From: Rhodoferax sp. OV413
Lineage (GTDB): Bacteria; Pseudomonadota; Gammaproteobacteria; Burkholderiales; Burkholderiaceae_C
Assembly (NCBI GenBank): GCA_945861785.1
Contig: CAMAWD010000004.1
Span: 80,575-144,574 of the forward strand
Length of the DNA: 64,000 nucleotides
Reading direction: 5' to 3'
Part shown: piece after piece, positions 18,145-27,622 of the stretch
How positions within the stretch are numbered: position 1 is the first letter of the stretch
Layout of the letters: each line of letters opens with the position of its first letter
The notes under the pieces: generated by a model
The model's database searches: none
What the model was told of the DNA's origin: nothing
Seen by the model: the letters and a program-made list of their open reading frames with translations, nothing else
Program-made: the position numbers and the translations under genes

Positions 18145-18642
18145 ATGGTCACCGACCACAGCTGCAGTACCCTGATGAGCGCCATCCTGAAGCCCCCCGA
18201 AGTCCAGCTTGAGCCGATGCAGTTGGCGCAGCTGCCCATGGTGCTGGCCATCGAGCAACGCGCCTATGCACACCCCTGGTCGCTGGCCAATTTCCGTGAC
18301 TCCCTGAATGCGGGCTACGAAGCCCGCCTGCTCACGGGGGGCTCCACGCTGATCGGGTATTTCCTGGCGATGAAGGGTGTTGACGAAGTCCATCTGCTCA
18401 ACATCACGGTCGATCCGGCCTACCAGCGCCAGGGCTGGGCCCGGCTCATGCTCGATGCGCTCGCGATCTGGGCGCGTGGACAAGGCGCGCAGTGGTTGTG
18501 GCTGGAGGTGCGTGTCAGCAACCTGCAGGCGATGCAGGTGTACGAGAGCCAGGGTTACCGCCGTGTCGGGAAGCGCAAGGCGTATTACCCGAATGGTGAC
18601 GGCAAGCGCGAAGACGCGGTGGTGATGAGTTTGCGCCTGTGA
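18145..18642 (+). CDS. rimI: Ribosomal-protein-S18-alanine N-acetyltransferase type GNAT
   Basis: This GNAT protein acetylates the N-terminal Ala of S18. The acetyl-CoA loop is visible as VDPAYQRQGWARLMLDALA, and the family motif near the C-terminus is VYESQGYRRVGKRKAYYP. Starts are possible at 18121, 18145 and 18175, none with a strong ribosome site. 18145 was chosen as a compromise, and family length (about 150 residues) would also allow 18175. Position directly after tsaB is a widely conserved arrangement. Confidence 0.88.
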   Translation: MVTDHSCSTLMSAILKPPEVQLEPMQLAQLPMVLAIEQRAYAHPWSLANFRDSLNAGYEARLLTGGSTLIGYFLAMKGVDEVHLLNITVDPAYQRQGWARLMLDALAIWARGQGAQWLWLEVRVSNLQAMQVYESQGYRRVGKRKAYYPNGDGKREDAVVMSLRL

Positions 18643-18774
18643 AAGCAACTGCGTGAACCACCTGACAGCTGTCCAGACGGCTTGTGCTGCGGCACGTCGC
18701 GGCGGTGGGCCGGCGCGCACCGGCGGGCTGGGCCAAAGGGCGAATTCGTCAATGCGCCCTCTGGGGGGTGTCGG

Positions 18775-19650
18775 ATGAGTCTCGATCTCGACGAGCGGCA
18801 ACGCGCCATGCTGGCAGAGATGCGCATCAAGGTCTGGTGGCCGACGCCGGTTTCTCTGGCACCGCAGTCGGCGGGTGTCTCCACGGCAGAGCGCGTGCCT
18901 GCCAGACCCGTGGCGACCCCCGCTGCGGTGGCGCCCGCGCCGAGCACAGTGCCACACGCCAAACTGGCGGGCGCGGTCGTTGCTGCGGCGGCGAAACCTG
19001 AGGCCGCGACGGCCCGGCAACCCCGGACAGCGTTGGGCATGGACCTGGCCACGCTGGCGACCACGATTGCCGCTTGCTCCGCCTGTTCCTTGTGTGAGGG
19101 CCGCAAGGCGGCCGTGTTCCCGGTGCCACCGGTTTTTCGCCAGTCCGACTGGATGGTGGTGGGCGACCCGCCCACCGAGGACGAGGAGCGCGCCGGGGTG
19201 GCCTTCGCGGGCCAGGCCGGCCAACTGCTCGACAACATGCTGCGTGCCGTGCAGCGCACGCGTGATGGGTCCGGCGCCAGCGGTGCATGGCTGACCCACG
19301 TGGTGAAGTGCCGGCCCGCAGTGGTGCGCAATCCCAGTTCTGACGAACTCGCGTGCTGCGCGCAGTACTTGCGCCGCGAAGTGGCGCTGGTGCAACCCCG
19401 CGTCATCCTGGCGATGGGGCGCTTCGCCGCCCTGTCGCTGCTGGTCGCCACCAACCCCGAGGTCGCGAAAGTGCCTTTTGGCAAGCTGCGTGGCCAGATG
19501 CACAGTTTCGAAGGCGTTCCGGTGGTCGTGACCTACTCGCCGGCCCGTTTGCTGCGGGCCCAGGAAGACAAGGCCGGCGCCTGGGCCGACCTGTGCCTGG
19601 CACAGGCAACAGCGAACGACCAGCCGTCCGGCGCCGCGCCCGACACCTGA
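18775..19650 (+). CDS. Uracil-DNA glycosylase superfamily protein (family 4-like, altered motif)
   Basis: The start at 18775 gives 291 residues with a ~100-residue Ala/Pro-rich, low-complexity N-terminus before the catalytic fold. Four Cys in [17 protein letters not shown] and ELACCAQYL match an iron-sulphur UDG. The usual GE.PG.DEE motif appears as [21 protein letters not shown]. The second motif, normally H-P-(S/A)..LLR, is YSPARLLR here, so the expected His is Ser. Activity may therefore be altered. It lies between rimI and pyrF on the same strand, with 132 bp before it that hold no other gene. Confidence 0.78.
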   Translation: MSLDLDERQRAMLAEMRIKVWWPTPVSLAPQSAGVSTAERVPARPVATPAAVAPAPSTVPHAKLAGAVVAAAAKPEAATARQPRTALGMDLATLATTIAACSACSLCEGRKAAVFPVPPVFRQSDWMVVGDPPTEDEERAGVAFAGQAGQLLDNMLRAVQRTRDGSGASGAWLTHVVKCRPAVVRNPSSDELACCAQYLRREVALVQPRVILAMGRFAALSLLVATNPEVAKVPFGKLRGQMHSFEGVPVVVTYSPARLLRAQEDKAGAWADLCLAQATANDQPSGAAPDT

Positions 19651-19682
19651 CCATCCCCCACTTCTCTTGTGAAAGCAGAGCC

Positions 19683-20522
19683 ATGAATTTTGTCGACATG
19701 CTCGCAAGCGCGGAGCAGCAGAACGAATCGATGTTGTGTGTCGGTCTCGACCCCGAACCAGCGCGTTTTCCCGGCGCCTGGAAAGGTGATGCAAGCCGTA
19801 TCCTGGACTTCTGCACGGCCATCGTCGACGCGACCGCCGACCTGGTGATCGCCTTCAAGCCGCAGATCGCCTATTTTGCCGCCCACCGCGCCGAGGCCGC
19901 GCTGGAGCGTCTGGTCGCACACATGCGCCAGGTCGCGCCGCAGGTGCCGGTGATCCTGGACGCGAAGCGCGGTGACATCGGCGCCACTGCCGAGCAATAC
20001 GCCATCGAGGCTTTCGAACGGTATGGTGCGGACGCGGTAACGCTGTCGCCGTTCATGGGTTTCGATTCCGTACAGCCCTACCTGAAGCGCCATGGCAAGG
20101 GCGCATTCCTGTTGTGCCGCACCTCCAATCCGGGCGGCGACGACCTGCAGAACCAGCGCCTGGCCGGACTGCCTGGTGAGCCCCTGCTGTATGAGCATAT
20201 CGCCAGCCTGGCCCAAGGCCCCTGGAACACCAATGGCCAGCTGGGCCTGGTGGTGGGCGCCACCTACCCGGCCGAAATAGCGCGGGTGCGGGTGCTGGCG
20301 CCCAGCGTGCCGCTGCTGATTCCCGGCGTGGGCGCGCAAGGTGGCGACGCGGTGGCCACGGTGCGGGCCGGCTGGCGTGCCGACGCCGGGCGCACGGTGG
20401 CGCCGATTGTGGTGAACGCGTCGCGCTCGATTCTGTACGCCTCGCCGGCGGAAGACTTTGCCACTGCGGCACGTGCCGAGGCGCGCCGGACGCGCGAGCA
20501 GTTGCAGGCGGCGCGCGGCTGA
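19683..20522 (+). CDS. pyrF: Orotidine 5'-phosphate decarboxylase
   Basis: The 279-residue protein is the longer type 2 PyrF, which makes UMP from OMP. The start at 19683 follows a GAAAGCAGAG purine stretch and begins [13 protein letters not shown]. Core motifs are CVGLDPEP, the catalytic charged network [18 protein letters not shown], and the phosphate loop [11 protein letters not shown]. The upstream extension in the ORF track overlaps the UDG gene and is a shadow. It is convergent with the MATE gene, 70 bp away. Confidence 0.96.
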   Translation: MNFVDMLASAEQQNESMLCVGLDPEPARFPGAWKGDASRILDFCTAIVDATADLVIAFKPQIAYFAAHRAEAALERLVAHMRQVAPQVPVILDAKRGDIGATAEQYAIEAFERYGADAVTLSPFMGFDSVQPYLKRHGKGAFLLCRTSNPGGDDLQNQRLAGLPGEPLLYEHIASLAQGPWNTNGQLGLVVGATYPAEIARVRVLAPSVPLLIPGVGAQGGDAVATVRAGWRADAGRTVAPIVVNASRSILYASPAEDFATAARAEARRTREQLQAARG

Positions 20523-20592
20523 AGCGCTGCGGGTGTGGAGGCGGACAAGGTGCACGCGCCGTTTTACCTGTTGACCCATCCCGTTGTGGTGA

Positions 20593-21963
20593 TCAGCCGC
20601 GTGGTGCCGGCCCGACCTGCCCCTGCAAACGATTGACCACCCGAAAACACAACAAACAGCCGGCCACGCCGAAAAAGACCACCCCCAGGCCGTAACCCGC
20701 CAAGGCGCCCTGGGCACCATACCAGCGCTGGCCGAGCCAGACGAACGGGATCACGCCCAACGTCGAGCGCCCCCAGTTGAGTGCGGTGGAATAAAACGCG
20801 TACCCCAGGTTGTTGAACGCCGCGTTGGCGACAAACAGCGCGCCGTTGAACAAAAAACTGCCGGCCACGAAGACACAGAAGAAAACGATCAGCCCACGTG
20901 CCTGCGGTGTGGCACGAAACAGGTCAGCGATCGGACCGCCGAAAACCGCCAGCAGCACCCAGACCGCCAGCACATACACCAGCGTGACCTTGAGCGCGTC
21001 GCGCAGGGTGGACTGGACCCGGTCGAAACGCTGCGCGCCGAAATTCTGGCCGATGATGGGCCCGATTGCACCGGACATCGCGAACAACAAACCAAAGGCC
21101 ACCGGGATGATGCGCTGGACCACCGCCCAGCCGGCGACCGCGTCGTCTCCGAACGCGGCCATGGTGGCGGTCACATAGGTATTTCCGACCGGGGTGGCGA
21201 TCTGCGTCAACACGGCCGGCAGGCCGATGGCCATGAACGGCCGGAATTCACGCGTCACGAAAGCCATGCTCGGCCAGGCAAACAGGTGGTGTACACGCAC
21301 CAGGCCATACGCACCAGCAAGCACCATTGCCAGCCGGGCCAGAAAGGTGGAAGCCGCCACGCCCTCGAGCCCCAGGGCCAGGCCGAAGATGAACAGCGGG
21401 TCCAGCACCACCGTCGCAGCGGCCGAAGCCAGCGTCACCGCCATGCTGCGGCGTGCGTCGCCGATCGCGCGCAGCAGGCCCGACAGGCACATGCCCAGGC
21501 CCAGCAGCGGCCAGGACGGCAACACGATGCGCATCAGCGACACGGTGAGTTCGGCAGTGCGCCCGCGCGCGCCCAGCGCCTGCACCGCCGGCTCCAGCAA
21601 CGGGTAGGCCAGGCATGCCAGTGCGGTCATCAACACCAGCACGATGGCCAGAGCCGCCCCGGCGATCTGGTTCGCCTGGGTGCGGTGCCCGCGCCCGAGC
21701 GCCCGGGCGGTGAGTGCACTGCCCGCGATGGACATGCCGATGGCCACCGAGGTGGCGAAAAACAGCAAGGTGCCCGAATACCCCATGGCGGCAGTGAGTT
21801 CGGGCTGGCCCAACAGGCCGATGTAAAACAGGCTGAGTGCCTCGACAGCAAAAACTGCCACCAGCCCAATGGCGCTGGCACCGGTCATGGTGATGACGTG
21901 GCGCAGGGTGGATCCGGTAACCAACCGGGCCGGCGCGGCTGGGGTGGCAGAACCTTCGGTCAT
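20593..21963 (-). CDS. MATE-family efflux transporter
   Basis: This 456-residue membrane protein has about 12 hydrophobic helices in two similar halves, the layout of MATE (NorM/DinF) exporters. These expel cationic drugs and metabolites using a Na+ or H+ gradient. Early helices show FYIGLLGQPELTAAMGYSG and the second half GDDAVAGWAVVQRIIPVAFG, which correspond to the repeated MATE core. Its start is 10 bp after the proA stop on the same strand, so it may be expressed with proA. The substrate cannot be inferred. Confidence 0.88.
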   Translation of the reverse strand: MTEGSATPAAPARLVTGSTLRHVITMTGASAIGLVAVFAVEALSLFYIGLLGQPELTAAMGYSGTLLFFATSVAIGMSIAGSALTARALGRGHRTQANQIAGAALAIVLVLMTALACLAYPLLEPAVQALGARGRTAELTVSLMRIVLPSWPLLGLGMCLSGLLRAIGDARRSMAVTLASAAATVVLDPLFIFGLALGLEGVAASTFLARLAMVLAGAYGLVRVHHLFAWPSMAFVTREFRPFMAIGLPAVLTQIATPVGNTYVTATMAAFGDDAVAGWAVVQRIIPVAFGLLFAMSGAIGPIIGQNFGAQRFDRVQSTLRDALKVTLVYVLAVWVLLAVFGGPIADLFRATPQARGLIVFFCVFVAGSFLFNGALFVANAAFNNLGYAFYSTALNWGRSTLGVIPFVWLGQRWYGAQGALAGYGLGVVFFGVAGCLLCFRVVNRLQGQVGPAPRG

Positions 21964-21972
21964 CGCACCGGC

Positions 21973-23253
21973 TCAGGCGCGAACTTCGCCGTCTCCGAGA
22001 ACCACGTATTTGAGGGATGTCAGCCCTTCGATGCCGACCGGTCCGCGGGCGTGGAACTTGTCGGTGCTGATGCCGATTTCGGCCCCCAGCCCGTACTCGA
22101 AGCCATCTGCGAAGCGGGTGCTCGCATTCACCATGACACTTGCCGAATCGACCTGGCGCAGGAATTCCTGGGCGTGTTTGTGGTCGCGGGTGATGATGGC
22201 GTCGGTGTGGTGGCTGCTGTAGTGGTTGATGTGGGCGATTGCCGCATCTACCCCCGCCACGACCTTGATGCTGATGATGGGCGCGAGGTATTCCTCGTAC
22301 CAGTCCTGCTCGGTTGCGTCCACGAGCATGGCACCGGAAACGCCGGCCAGCAGCGCGCGGCTGGCCGGGCAGACCCGCATTTCGACCGCCTTGGCCGCAA
22401 ACACGGCACCGATGCGCTGCAGGAATTCTGCCGCGACGCCCTGGGCGACGAGCAGGCTTTCGCTGGCGTTGCACGGGCTGTACTTCTGGGTCTTGGCGTT
22501 GTCGGCAATGCGCACCGCCATGCCGATGTCGCAGGGGTCGTCGACGTACACGTGGCAATTGCCGTCCAGGTGTTTGAGCACCGGCACCCGGGCGTCGCGG
22601 CTGATGCGCTCGATCAGGCCCTTGCCACCGCGCGGGATGGCCATGTCGACATACTGGGGCATGGTGATGAGATGGCCCACCACCTCGCGGTCGGTGGTCT
22701 GCACCAGTTGCACGCCGTCGGCAGGCAGGCCGTTGTCGGTCAGCGCCTGCTGCACCAGGCGCGCCAGCGCGCGGTTGGAGTCGATCGCCTCCGAGCCGCC
22801 GCGCAAGATGCAGGCGTTGCCGCTCTTGATCGACAGGCTGGCGGCCTCGATGGTCACATTGGGGCGGCTTTCGAAGACCATGGCAAACACACCAATCGGC
22901 ACCCGCATCTGGCCCACACGGATGCCGCTGGGCTGCTCCTTCATGCCGACGATGTCACCGATCACATCGGGCATGGCGGCGAGCTGTTCGCAGCCTTGGG
23001 CCACGGTGTCGATGATGCGGGGGGTGAGTTTCAAGCGGTCGACCATCGGGGCGGCGAGGCCGGCGGCGGTTGCGCGGTCCAGATCTTTCTGGTTTTCCGC
23101 CTGCAGCGGGGCGGTGTTGTCCCGCAGGAGCTGGGCCAGGCGGCGCAGGCAGGCGCTGCGGGTGGCGGCACTGGCGCGGGCCATCAGCGTGGAGGCGGCG
23201 CGGGCCTGGATGCCGAGGGTTTGGGAGTAGGCGGCGGGGGTGGGCGCGTTCAT
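21973..23253 (-). CDS. proA: Glutamate-5-semialdehyde dehydrogenase (gamma-glutamyl phosphate reductase)
   Basis: From the ATG at 23253 ([14 protein letters not shown]) the protein has 426 residues, the normal ProA length. The track ORF adds a long upstream extension with no homology. It reduces gamma-glutamyl phosphate to glutamate semialdehyde in proline synthesis. Visible motifs are [17 protein letters not shown], the catalytic Cys region [13 protein letters not shown], and the C-terminal [15 protein letters not shown] divergent promoter region with GGGTAAT repeats separates it from the broken fic gene. Confidence 0.96.
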   Translation of the reverse strand: MNAPTPAAYSQTLGIQARAASTLMARASAATRSACLRRLAQLLRDNTAPLQAENQKDLDRATAAGLAAPMVDRLKLTPRIIDTVAQGCEQLAAMPDVIGDIVGMKEQPSGIRVGQMRVPIGVFAMVFESRPNVTIEAASLSIKSGNACILRGGSEAIDSNRALARLVQQALTDNGLPADGVQLVQTTDREVVGHLITMPQYVDMAIPRGGKGLIERISRDARVPVLKHLDGNCHVYVDDPCDIGMAVRIADNAKTQKYSPCNASESLLVAQGVAAEFLQRIGAVFAAKAVEMRVCPASRALLAGVSGAMLVDATEQDWYEEYLAPIISIKVVAGVDAAIAHINHYSSHHTDAIITRDHKHAQEFLRQVDSASVMVNASTRFADGFEYGLGAEIGISTDKFHARGPVGIEGLTSLKYVVLGDGEVRA

Positions 23254-23348
23254 GGGGGGATTATCGTGTGGTGGGTGCAGGTCGGGTCGCAAAGCTGCTG
23301 AGCCGGTAGCGGACCCTGCATCGGGGCCTGCGGCATGTTCTGGCAATA

Positions 23349-23415
23349 GGGTAATCATCCCTCTATTGGGGTAATGAACGTGCAAAATACCTCTATTTGA
23401 CTTGGCATTACCCCA
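23349..23415. promoter_or_regulatory. GGGTAAT repeat cluster, possible operator
   Basis: GGGTAAT occurs at 23349-23355 and 23369-23375, and its complement ATTACCC at 23407-23413. The last two extend to a perfect 10-bp inverted repeat TGGGGTAATG / CATTACCCCA with a 29-nt spacer. The sequence CCTCTATT is also repeated. The cluster lies just before the fic remnant and between it and proA, so it may be the old fic operator. Confidence 0.4.
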
Positions 23416-23440
23416 TTCCTCTCCGTTCGAATCCAGCCGC

Positions 23441-24020
23441 ATGCACTCCCTCTTGCCCGAATACCTCGCCCGGCTGCGTTTTGACACGCAGCAGTTGGCG
23501 ACGTTGCGCGCGCTGGGTGAATACCGGGGCAAGTAACAACTATTTGTGGCCCAGTCACCCGAGGTTCTGAGCGATCTGCGCCAGGTGGCTGTCGTCGAGT
23601 CCACCGAGTCTTCGAACCGCCTGGAAGGCGTGGTCGTGGCAGCGCATCGGCTCAAGTCCCTGGTTCTCAAGAATGCCACGCCGCAGAGCCGGTCCGAGCA
23701 AGAGGTGGCAGGTTATCGGGATGCCTTGGGCCTGATCCACGAAAGCGCCGAGCAGATGCCGTTCTCGGAAGGCACGGTCCTGCAACTCCACGGCATCCTT
23801 TACCGCTACATGCCGCAACCGGGTGGTCGCTGGAAGGCCACGAACAACGACATCGTCGAGCGCCACCCCGATGGCAGCGCACGCATCCGCTTTCGCCCGG
23901 TCGCCGCGCATCTTGCGCCCATGATGATGGCGGACATGATCGCGCGATACCGCACGGCGCTGGACCAGCACATGGCAGACCCGTTGGTTCTGGTGCCATT
24001 GGTCGTCCTCGATTTAGTGG
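23441..24020 (+). pseudogene. Broken fic gene (Fic/DOC N-terminal part)
   Basis: A frame begins at ATG 23441 ([14 protein letters not shown]), meets an in-frame TAA at 23534 (after GEYRGK) and continues without frameshift as [14 protein letters not shown]. The sequence is typical of the Fic N-terminal domain, with [12 protein letters not shown], then LHGILYRYMPQPGGRWK and DPLVLVPLVVLDL. It breaks there, just before the catalytic HPFxDGNGR motif, which is absent. Intact Fic proteins AMPylate targets. This copy carries both a nonsense codon (one base from CAA) and a lost C-terminus, so it should be inactive. From 24020 to 24344 I recognise no gene. Confidence 0.8.
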
Positions 24021-24344
24021 CGGCTGGATGCCGGGGTGGGGACATCTTACCAGGTGGGCTGCCAGAGCTTCGCCAAGCTCCTGGAGCGTTTGCGCTTGGT
24101 GGATGCGTCCATGTTTTGGGTGAGGGGGCCTGCCCCCTCCCTGCTGTACCACCCACTTGACCATGAAGTCCGTACGTCAGCAGCAGTGCGTCGAAGCAGG
24201 CCTTGAACACGGCGCCGCCTGATAGGTGGTCTTTCGCCAGGTCATGGTGCCGGCGGCGACATGTCATCAGAACGTGTTCTCGTTTCGTCGAAATGGCGAC
24301 ACAACGCACTTGTGATGATATTGTTTTTTTTTGTTTTAAAAAAG

Positions 24345-24364
24345 CCATAATAATGTCATTATGG
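24345..24364 (+). promoter_or_regulatory. Palindrome over the hipB start codon (probable operator)
   Basis: CCATAAT-N6-ATTATGG is a perfect 7-bp inverted repeat that includes the ATG of hipB. The preceding 30 bases are unusually AT-rich (runs of T and A) in this high-GC region, as expected for a promoter. HipB proteins bind such sites to repress hipBA. Confidence 0.5.
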
Positions 24365-24840
24365 CCAAGAAAACCGCCCCTTTGCTTCCCTCCACCGACG
24401 CGTTGCTGGCCCAACTCGGGGCCCGGCTGCGCATCGCGCGCCTGCGCCGGAAACTGCCCGCCAAGCAACTGGCCGAGCGCGCAGGCATGTCGCCCATGAC
24501 CTTGCGCAGCATCGAGCGCGGCGGTGCAGGCGTGACGCTCGGCGCCTACGCTGCGGTCATGCAGGTTCTGGGGCTCGAGCGCGATTTCGAATTCCTGGCC
24601 CAGGCCGATCCCGTGGGCCGTGAATTGCAGGATTCCCGTTTGCCGGCGCCCCGTCGTGCGGCCCCGGTGCCGGCCCCCGCCCCGCGCCCGGCATCGCCGA
24701 AGGAATTTCCATCCACAGCCGCAGAACTGGGCGGCCCATGGGAAGCCCCCCCGGGGGACTGGGCCACGAACAGTGGCTTCGCCAGTTCGGAAGCCTTGTC
24801 CGCCTTGATCAAGCGCCGATCGCCAGACATGGGCAGCTGA
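24361..24840 (+). CDS. hipB: HipB-like XRE-family antitoxin/repressor
   Basis: The 159-residue protein has a Cro/CI helix-turn-helix at about residues 20-75 (LRIARLRRKLPAKQLAERAG and SPMTLRSIERGG). A long Pro/Ala-rich tail (PAPRRAAPVPAPAPRP) ends in a short segment. HipB antitoxins are usually ~90 residues, so this one carries an extended linker. It is followed after 3 bp by hipA, and the pair forms a type II toxin-antitoxin unit. The palindrome at its start codon suggests autoregulation. Confidence 0.85.
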   Translation: MAKKTAPLLPSTDALLAQLGARLRIARLRRKLPAKQLAERAGMSPMTLRSIERGGAGVTLGAYAAVMQVLGLERDFEFLAQADPVGRELQDSRLPAPRRAAPVPAPAPRPASPKEFPSTAAELGGPWEAPPGDWATNSGFASSEALSALIKRRSPDMGS

Positions 24841-24843
24841 TCC

Positions 24844-26127
24844 ATGACCGCCACGATCGCCGTGTATGCCGACTGGGAGGGTCTCGCTGCGCCGCTGCGC
24901 CTGGGAACCCTCCACGCCCGCGCGGGCGCCGGGCACGAAGTCTTCGAGTTTGAATTCACCGCGGCCGCCCTGGCTGACCGGGCACTGGCGAACGTGCATC
25001 TGGATCCAAGGCTTGGCTTGTTTGAGGGGCCGCAGCATCCGCCACAAGGGCAGGCGGTTTTCGGCGTGTTCGCCGATGCCAGTCCGGACCGCTGGGGGCG
25101 GCTGCTCATGCAGCGGCGTCTTGAGCGGGCCCAGCGCGCCGGCGGCTCACCATCCGCAGCGCGGCTGTTCGAATCGGACTACCTCCTCGGCGTGCATGAC
25201 GCCTACCGCTCCGGCGCGCTGCGCTTCAAGCGCGATGCGGGCGGCGAGTTCCTGGACAACCAGCACGGCGCCGCGGCGCCCCCGTTCATCCAGTTGCGGG
25301 CACTGCAGGCGGCCAGCCTCGCCCTGGAACGCGATGAGGACAACACCGCCCCCGATGCAGACGCGTGGTTGCGCATGCTGATCGCCCCCGGCGGGTCGCT
25401 GGGCGGCGCCCGGCCGAAGGCCAGCGTGGTGGACCCGGATGGACACCTGTGGATCGCCAAGTTTCCAAGCGCGCGTGATGAGCACGACGTGGGTGCCTGG
25501 GAGATGGTCGTGCACACGCTCGCGCACAGCTGTGGCCTGCGCGTCACGAGGGCACTCGCGCAGCAGTTCGCGAACCCGCACCACACATTCCTCGTGCGGC
25601 GCTTCGATCGCACCAGCAGCGGCCGGCGCTTGCACTTCGCATCCGCCATGACGCTGACCGGCAGGCAGGACGGTGACGACGCCTCCACGGGTGCAAGCTA
25701 CCTGGAGATCGCCCGCGTCCTGATCAACCACGGCGCGCAAACCGACGCCGACCTGCGTGAGTTGTGGTCGCGGATCGTCTTCAACATGCTGGTGTCGAAC
25801 ACCGACGATCACCTGCGCAACCACGGGTTCTTGCTGGTGCCGGGCAAGGGCTGGCGGCTGTCCGAGGCTTTCGACATGAACCCGGTTCCGCATGCGCAGG
25901 GCCTGAAGCTGAACGTCAGCGAAGCGGACAACCTGCTGGACCTGGATCTGGCCAGGTCCGTGGCGCACTACTTCAGGGTCCGCAAGGACGACGCAGACAG
26001 GATCATCGCGGACTTCCAGGCCGTGGTCGCGCAATGGCCCGCGATCGCGGGCAGCCTGCAGGTGCCGCGGCGGGAGCAGGAACGCCTTGCGCCAGCGTTT
26101 CGTCTGGCGTGGGCAGCGGGCGGCTAA
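24844..26127 (+). CDS. hipA: HipA-like serine/threonine kinase toxin
   Basis: The 427-residue protein matches HipA kinases. It has an N-terminal subdomain with FGVFADASPDRWGRLLM, a Gly-rich SLGGARPKA loop, the ATP-site Lys in LWIAKFPS, the catalytic loop NMLVSNTDDHLRNHGF, and the metal site SEAFDMNPVP. Characterised HipA phosphorylates a tRNA synthetase (GltX in E. coli) to stall growth. All key residues are present, so the toxin looks functional. It is coupled with hipB and lies between a broken fic gene and a NYN remnant. Confidence 0.9.
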   Translation: MTATIAVYADWEGLAAPLRLGTLHARAGAGHEVFEFEFTAAALADRALANVHLDPRLGLFEGPQHPPQGQAVFGVFADASPDRWGRLLMQRRLERAQRAGGSPSAARLFESDYLLGVHDAYRSGALRFKRDAGGEFLDNQHGAAAPPFIQLRALQAASLALERDEDNTAPDADAWLRMLIAPGGSLGGARPKASVVDPDGHLWIAKFPSARDEHDVGAWEMVVHTLAHSCGLRVTRALAQQFANPHHTFLVRRFDRTSSGRRLHFASAMTLTGRQDGDDASTGASYLEIARVLINHGAQTDADLRELWSRIVFNMLVSNTDDHLRNHGFLLVPGKGWRLSEAFDMNPVPHAQGLKLNVSEADNLLDLDLARSVAHYFRVRKDDADRIIADFQAVVAQWPAIAGSLQVPRREQERLAPAFRLAWAAGG

Positions 26128-26193
26128 GCTGGGTCTGGAGCGGAATGCCACAGAGCCATAGACTCGGTGTTCCTGATGCCAGCGGACTACGAA

Positions 26194-26295
26194 ATGAAAA
26201 GTGCACTTTTCGTCGATTTCGACAACGCTTATTCGGGGACACGAATTTCGAAGTGGCAACGACAACGTGGCAGTCTTGAGCAGCCGCTTCATTGA
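26194..26295 (+). pseudogene. NYN-domain protein remnant
   Basis: An ATG at 26194 begins MKSALFVDFDNAYSG, the exact style of NYN (LabA/PIN-like nuclease) N-termini with the first metal-binding Asp. Similarity ends after ~15 residues and the frame stops at 26295. A second open frame at 26240-26422 (with IESMRVICEGEQIALAETM) may be the tail of another gene, unrecognised. The join suggests a deletion. The 26128-26453 gap holds nothing else. Confidence 0.45.
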
Positions 26296-26453
26296 AAGCA
26301 TGCGGGTGATTTGCGAGGGTGAACAGATTGCGTTGGCGGAAACCATGGAGGCTGCGCTTCGCGAATGGAGCTCGGCGGCGGTCCATCGACATGGCCTGCT
26401 GCCAGTCAATGCCATTTCCTAAGTGCTGACCGTGCCGGCTGGCACGCGCCTGT

Positions 26454-27524
26454 TCAGCGCACGCGCGATGGCTGCGGCTCCCCACACCGCCGACACAAAT
26501 CCATCGCCAGCCGGTGCAGCGCCTGCCACCCATTGGCCGGCCAGTCGGGCAGCTTCAGGCCCTTCACGATGCCGTCTACCAGGTGCGCGGCCAGCAGCAG
26601 TTCGGATGCGGCATCGCTGGTCAGGCGCGGCAGCACGCGTTCGAACAGCCGCTCGCGCGTGCCCCAGATGCGCTGCTCGCGCAAGGCCATCGGCAGGGGG
26701 CGGCCTTGCGCCATCGCGTCCTTGACGCGTTTGAGGGCGCGTATGTCTTCGGCCAACGTGTAGTGCACCAGCACCTCGGATTCGCCTTCGGCCTGCAGGC
26801 CGTCGAGCATGCGTTGCACACGTGCGGTTTGCCCCCCCAGCACCGCTTCGGACAACTTGAACACGTCGTAACGGGCGACATTGAGCACCGCGCCCTCCAC
26901 CTGTTCAAAACCCAGTTCGCCGGCAGGAAACAGCAGGGCCAGCTTCTGGATCTCCTGGTGGGCCGCCAACAGGTTGCCCTCCACCCGGTCCGCAAAGAAC
27001 TGCAGCGTGCGTTGGCCCTCGATGCCGGCCCTGACGCGTTGCCCCTGCTGCGACAGGCGCTGCGCCAGCCACTGTGGCAGCGCCGCCCGTTCCACCGGCT
27101 CCACACCAACCGTGACGCCAAGCGACTCCAGTGCACCGAACCAGGCGCCGCTGCGGGTGGCCTTGTCGAGCCGGGGCAGCATCACGATGGTCAGGGTGCT
27201 GTCATTGCCCCGGGCCTGTTCGGCCAGTTGCTGGATCGCCACGCTGCCGTCCTTGCCGGGTTTGCCGGACGGGATGCGGATTTCCACGATCTGCTTGTCG
27301 GAAAACAGGCTCAGCGAGCCACCGGCGGCCAGCACCTCGCTCCAGTCGAAGTGCGCACCCGCCACGGTGTGCGAGGTGCGTTCGGTATATCCGGCGGCCC
27401 GGGCCGCTGCGCGGATGGCGTCGGCGCCCTCCTGAATCAGCAAGGGCTCGTCGCCATGCAGCGTGTACAGGCTTGCCAGGCCGCGCTGAAGCTGGTTCGG
27501 GAGTTGGCCTGCGGCGATCTGCAT
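26454..27524 (-). CDS. holA: DNA polymerase III subunit delta
   Basis: The 356-residue protein is the clamp-loader delta subunit, which opens the beta clamp. The N-terminus MQIAAGQLPNQLQRGLASLYTLHGDEPLLIQEGAD and the following VDGIVKGLKLPDW region near the end are typical of betaproteobacterial HolA. Delta lacks a functional Walker A, and none is seen here. It is the last gene of a leuS-lptE-holA group on the minus strand, 98 bp after lptE, an order conserved in many proteobacteria. Confidence 0.92.
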   Translation of the reverse strand: MQIAAGQLPNQLQRGLASLYTLHGDEPLLIQEGADAIRAAARAAGYTERTSHTVAGAHFDWSEVLAAGGSLSLFSDKQIVEIRIPSGKPGKDGSVAIQQLAEQARGNDSTLTIVMLPRLDKATRSGAWFGALESLGVTVGVEPVERAALPQWLAQRLSQQGQRVRAGIEGQRTLQFFADRVEGNLLAAHQEIQKLALLFPAGELGFEQVEGAVLNVARYDVFKLSEAVLGGQTARVQRMLDGLQAEGESEVLVHYTLAEDIRALKRVKDAMAQGRPLPMALREQRIWGTRERLFERVLPRLTSDAASELLLAAHLVDGIVKGLKLPDWPANGWQALHRLAMDLCRRCGEPQPSRVR

Positions 27525-27622
27525 CCGGCAAGTTTAGCGGCCGGGCCGGAGCGCGCACGTCGTCGTGATCACCGACTCCAAGGCGTCCCCCCTGGTGCCA
27601 TGCGCCCGCCTCTGAGCCTGAG

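Noticed and set aside
17590-19794. 734-residue minus-strand ORF
   Set aside because: It overlaps tsaB, rimI and the UDG gene in antisense. Composition is typical of a shadow frame.
24020-24344. Frames around 24050-24230 (one with LLERLRLVDASMFWV) as a transposase or Fic tail
   Set aside because: No catalytic motif or clear family could be recognised in any frame.
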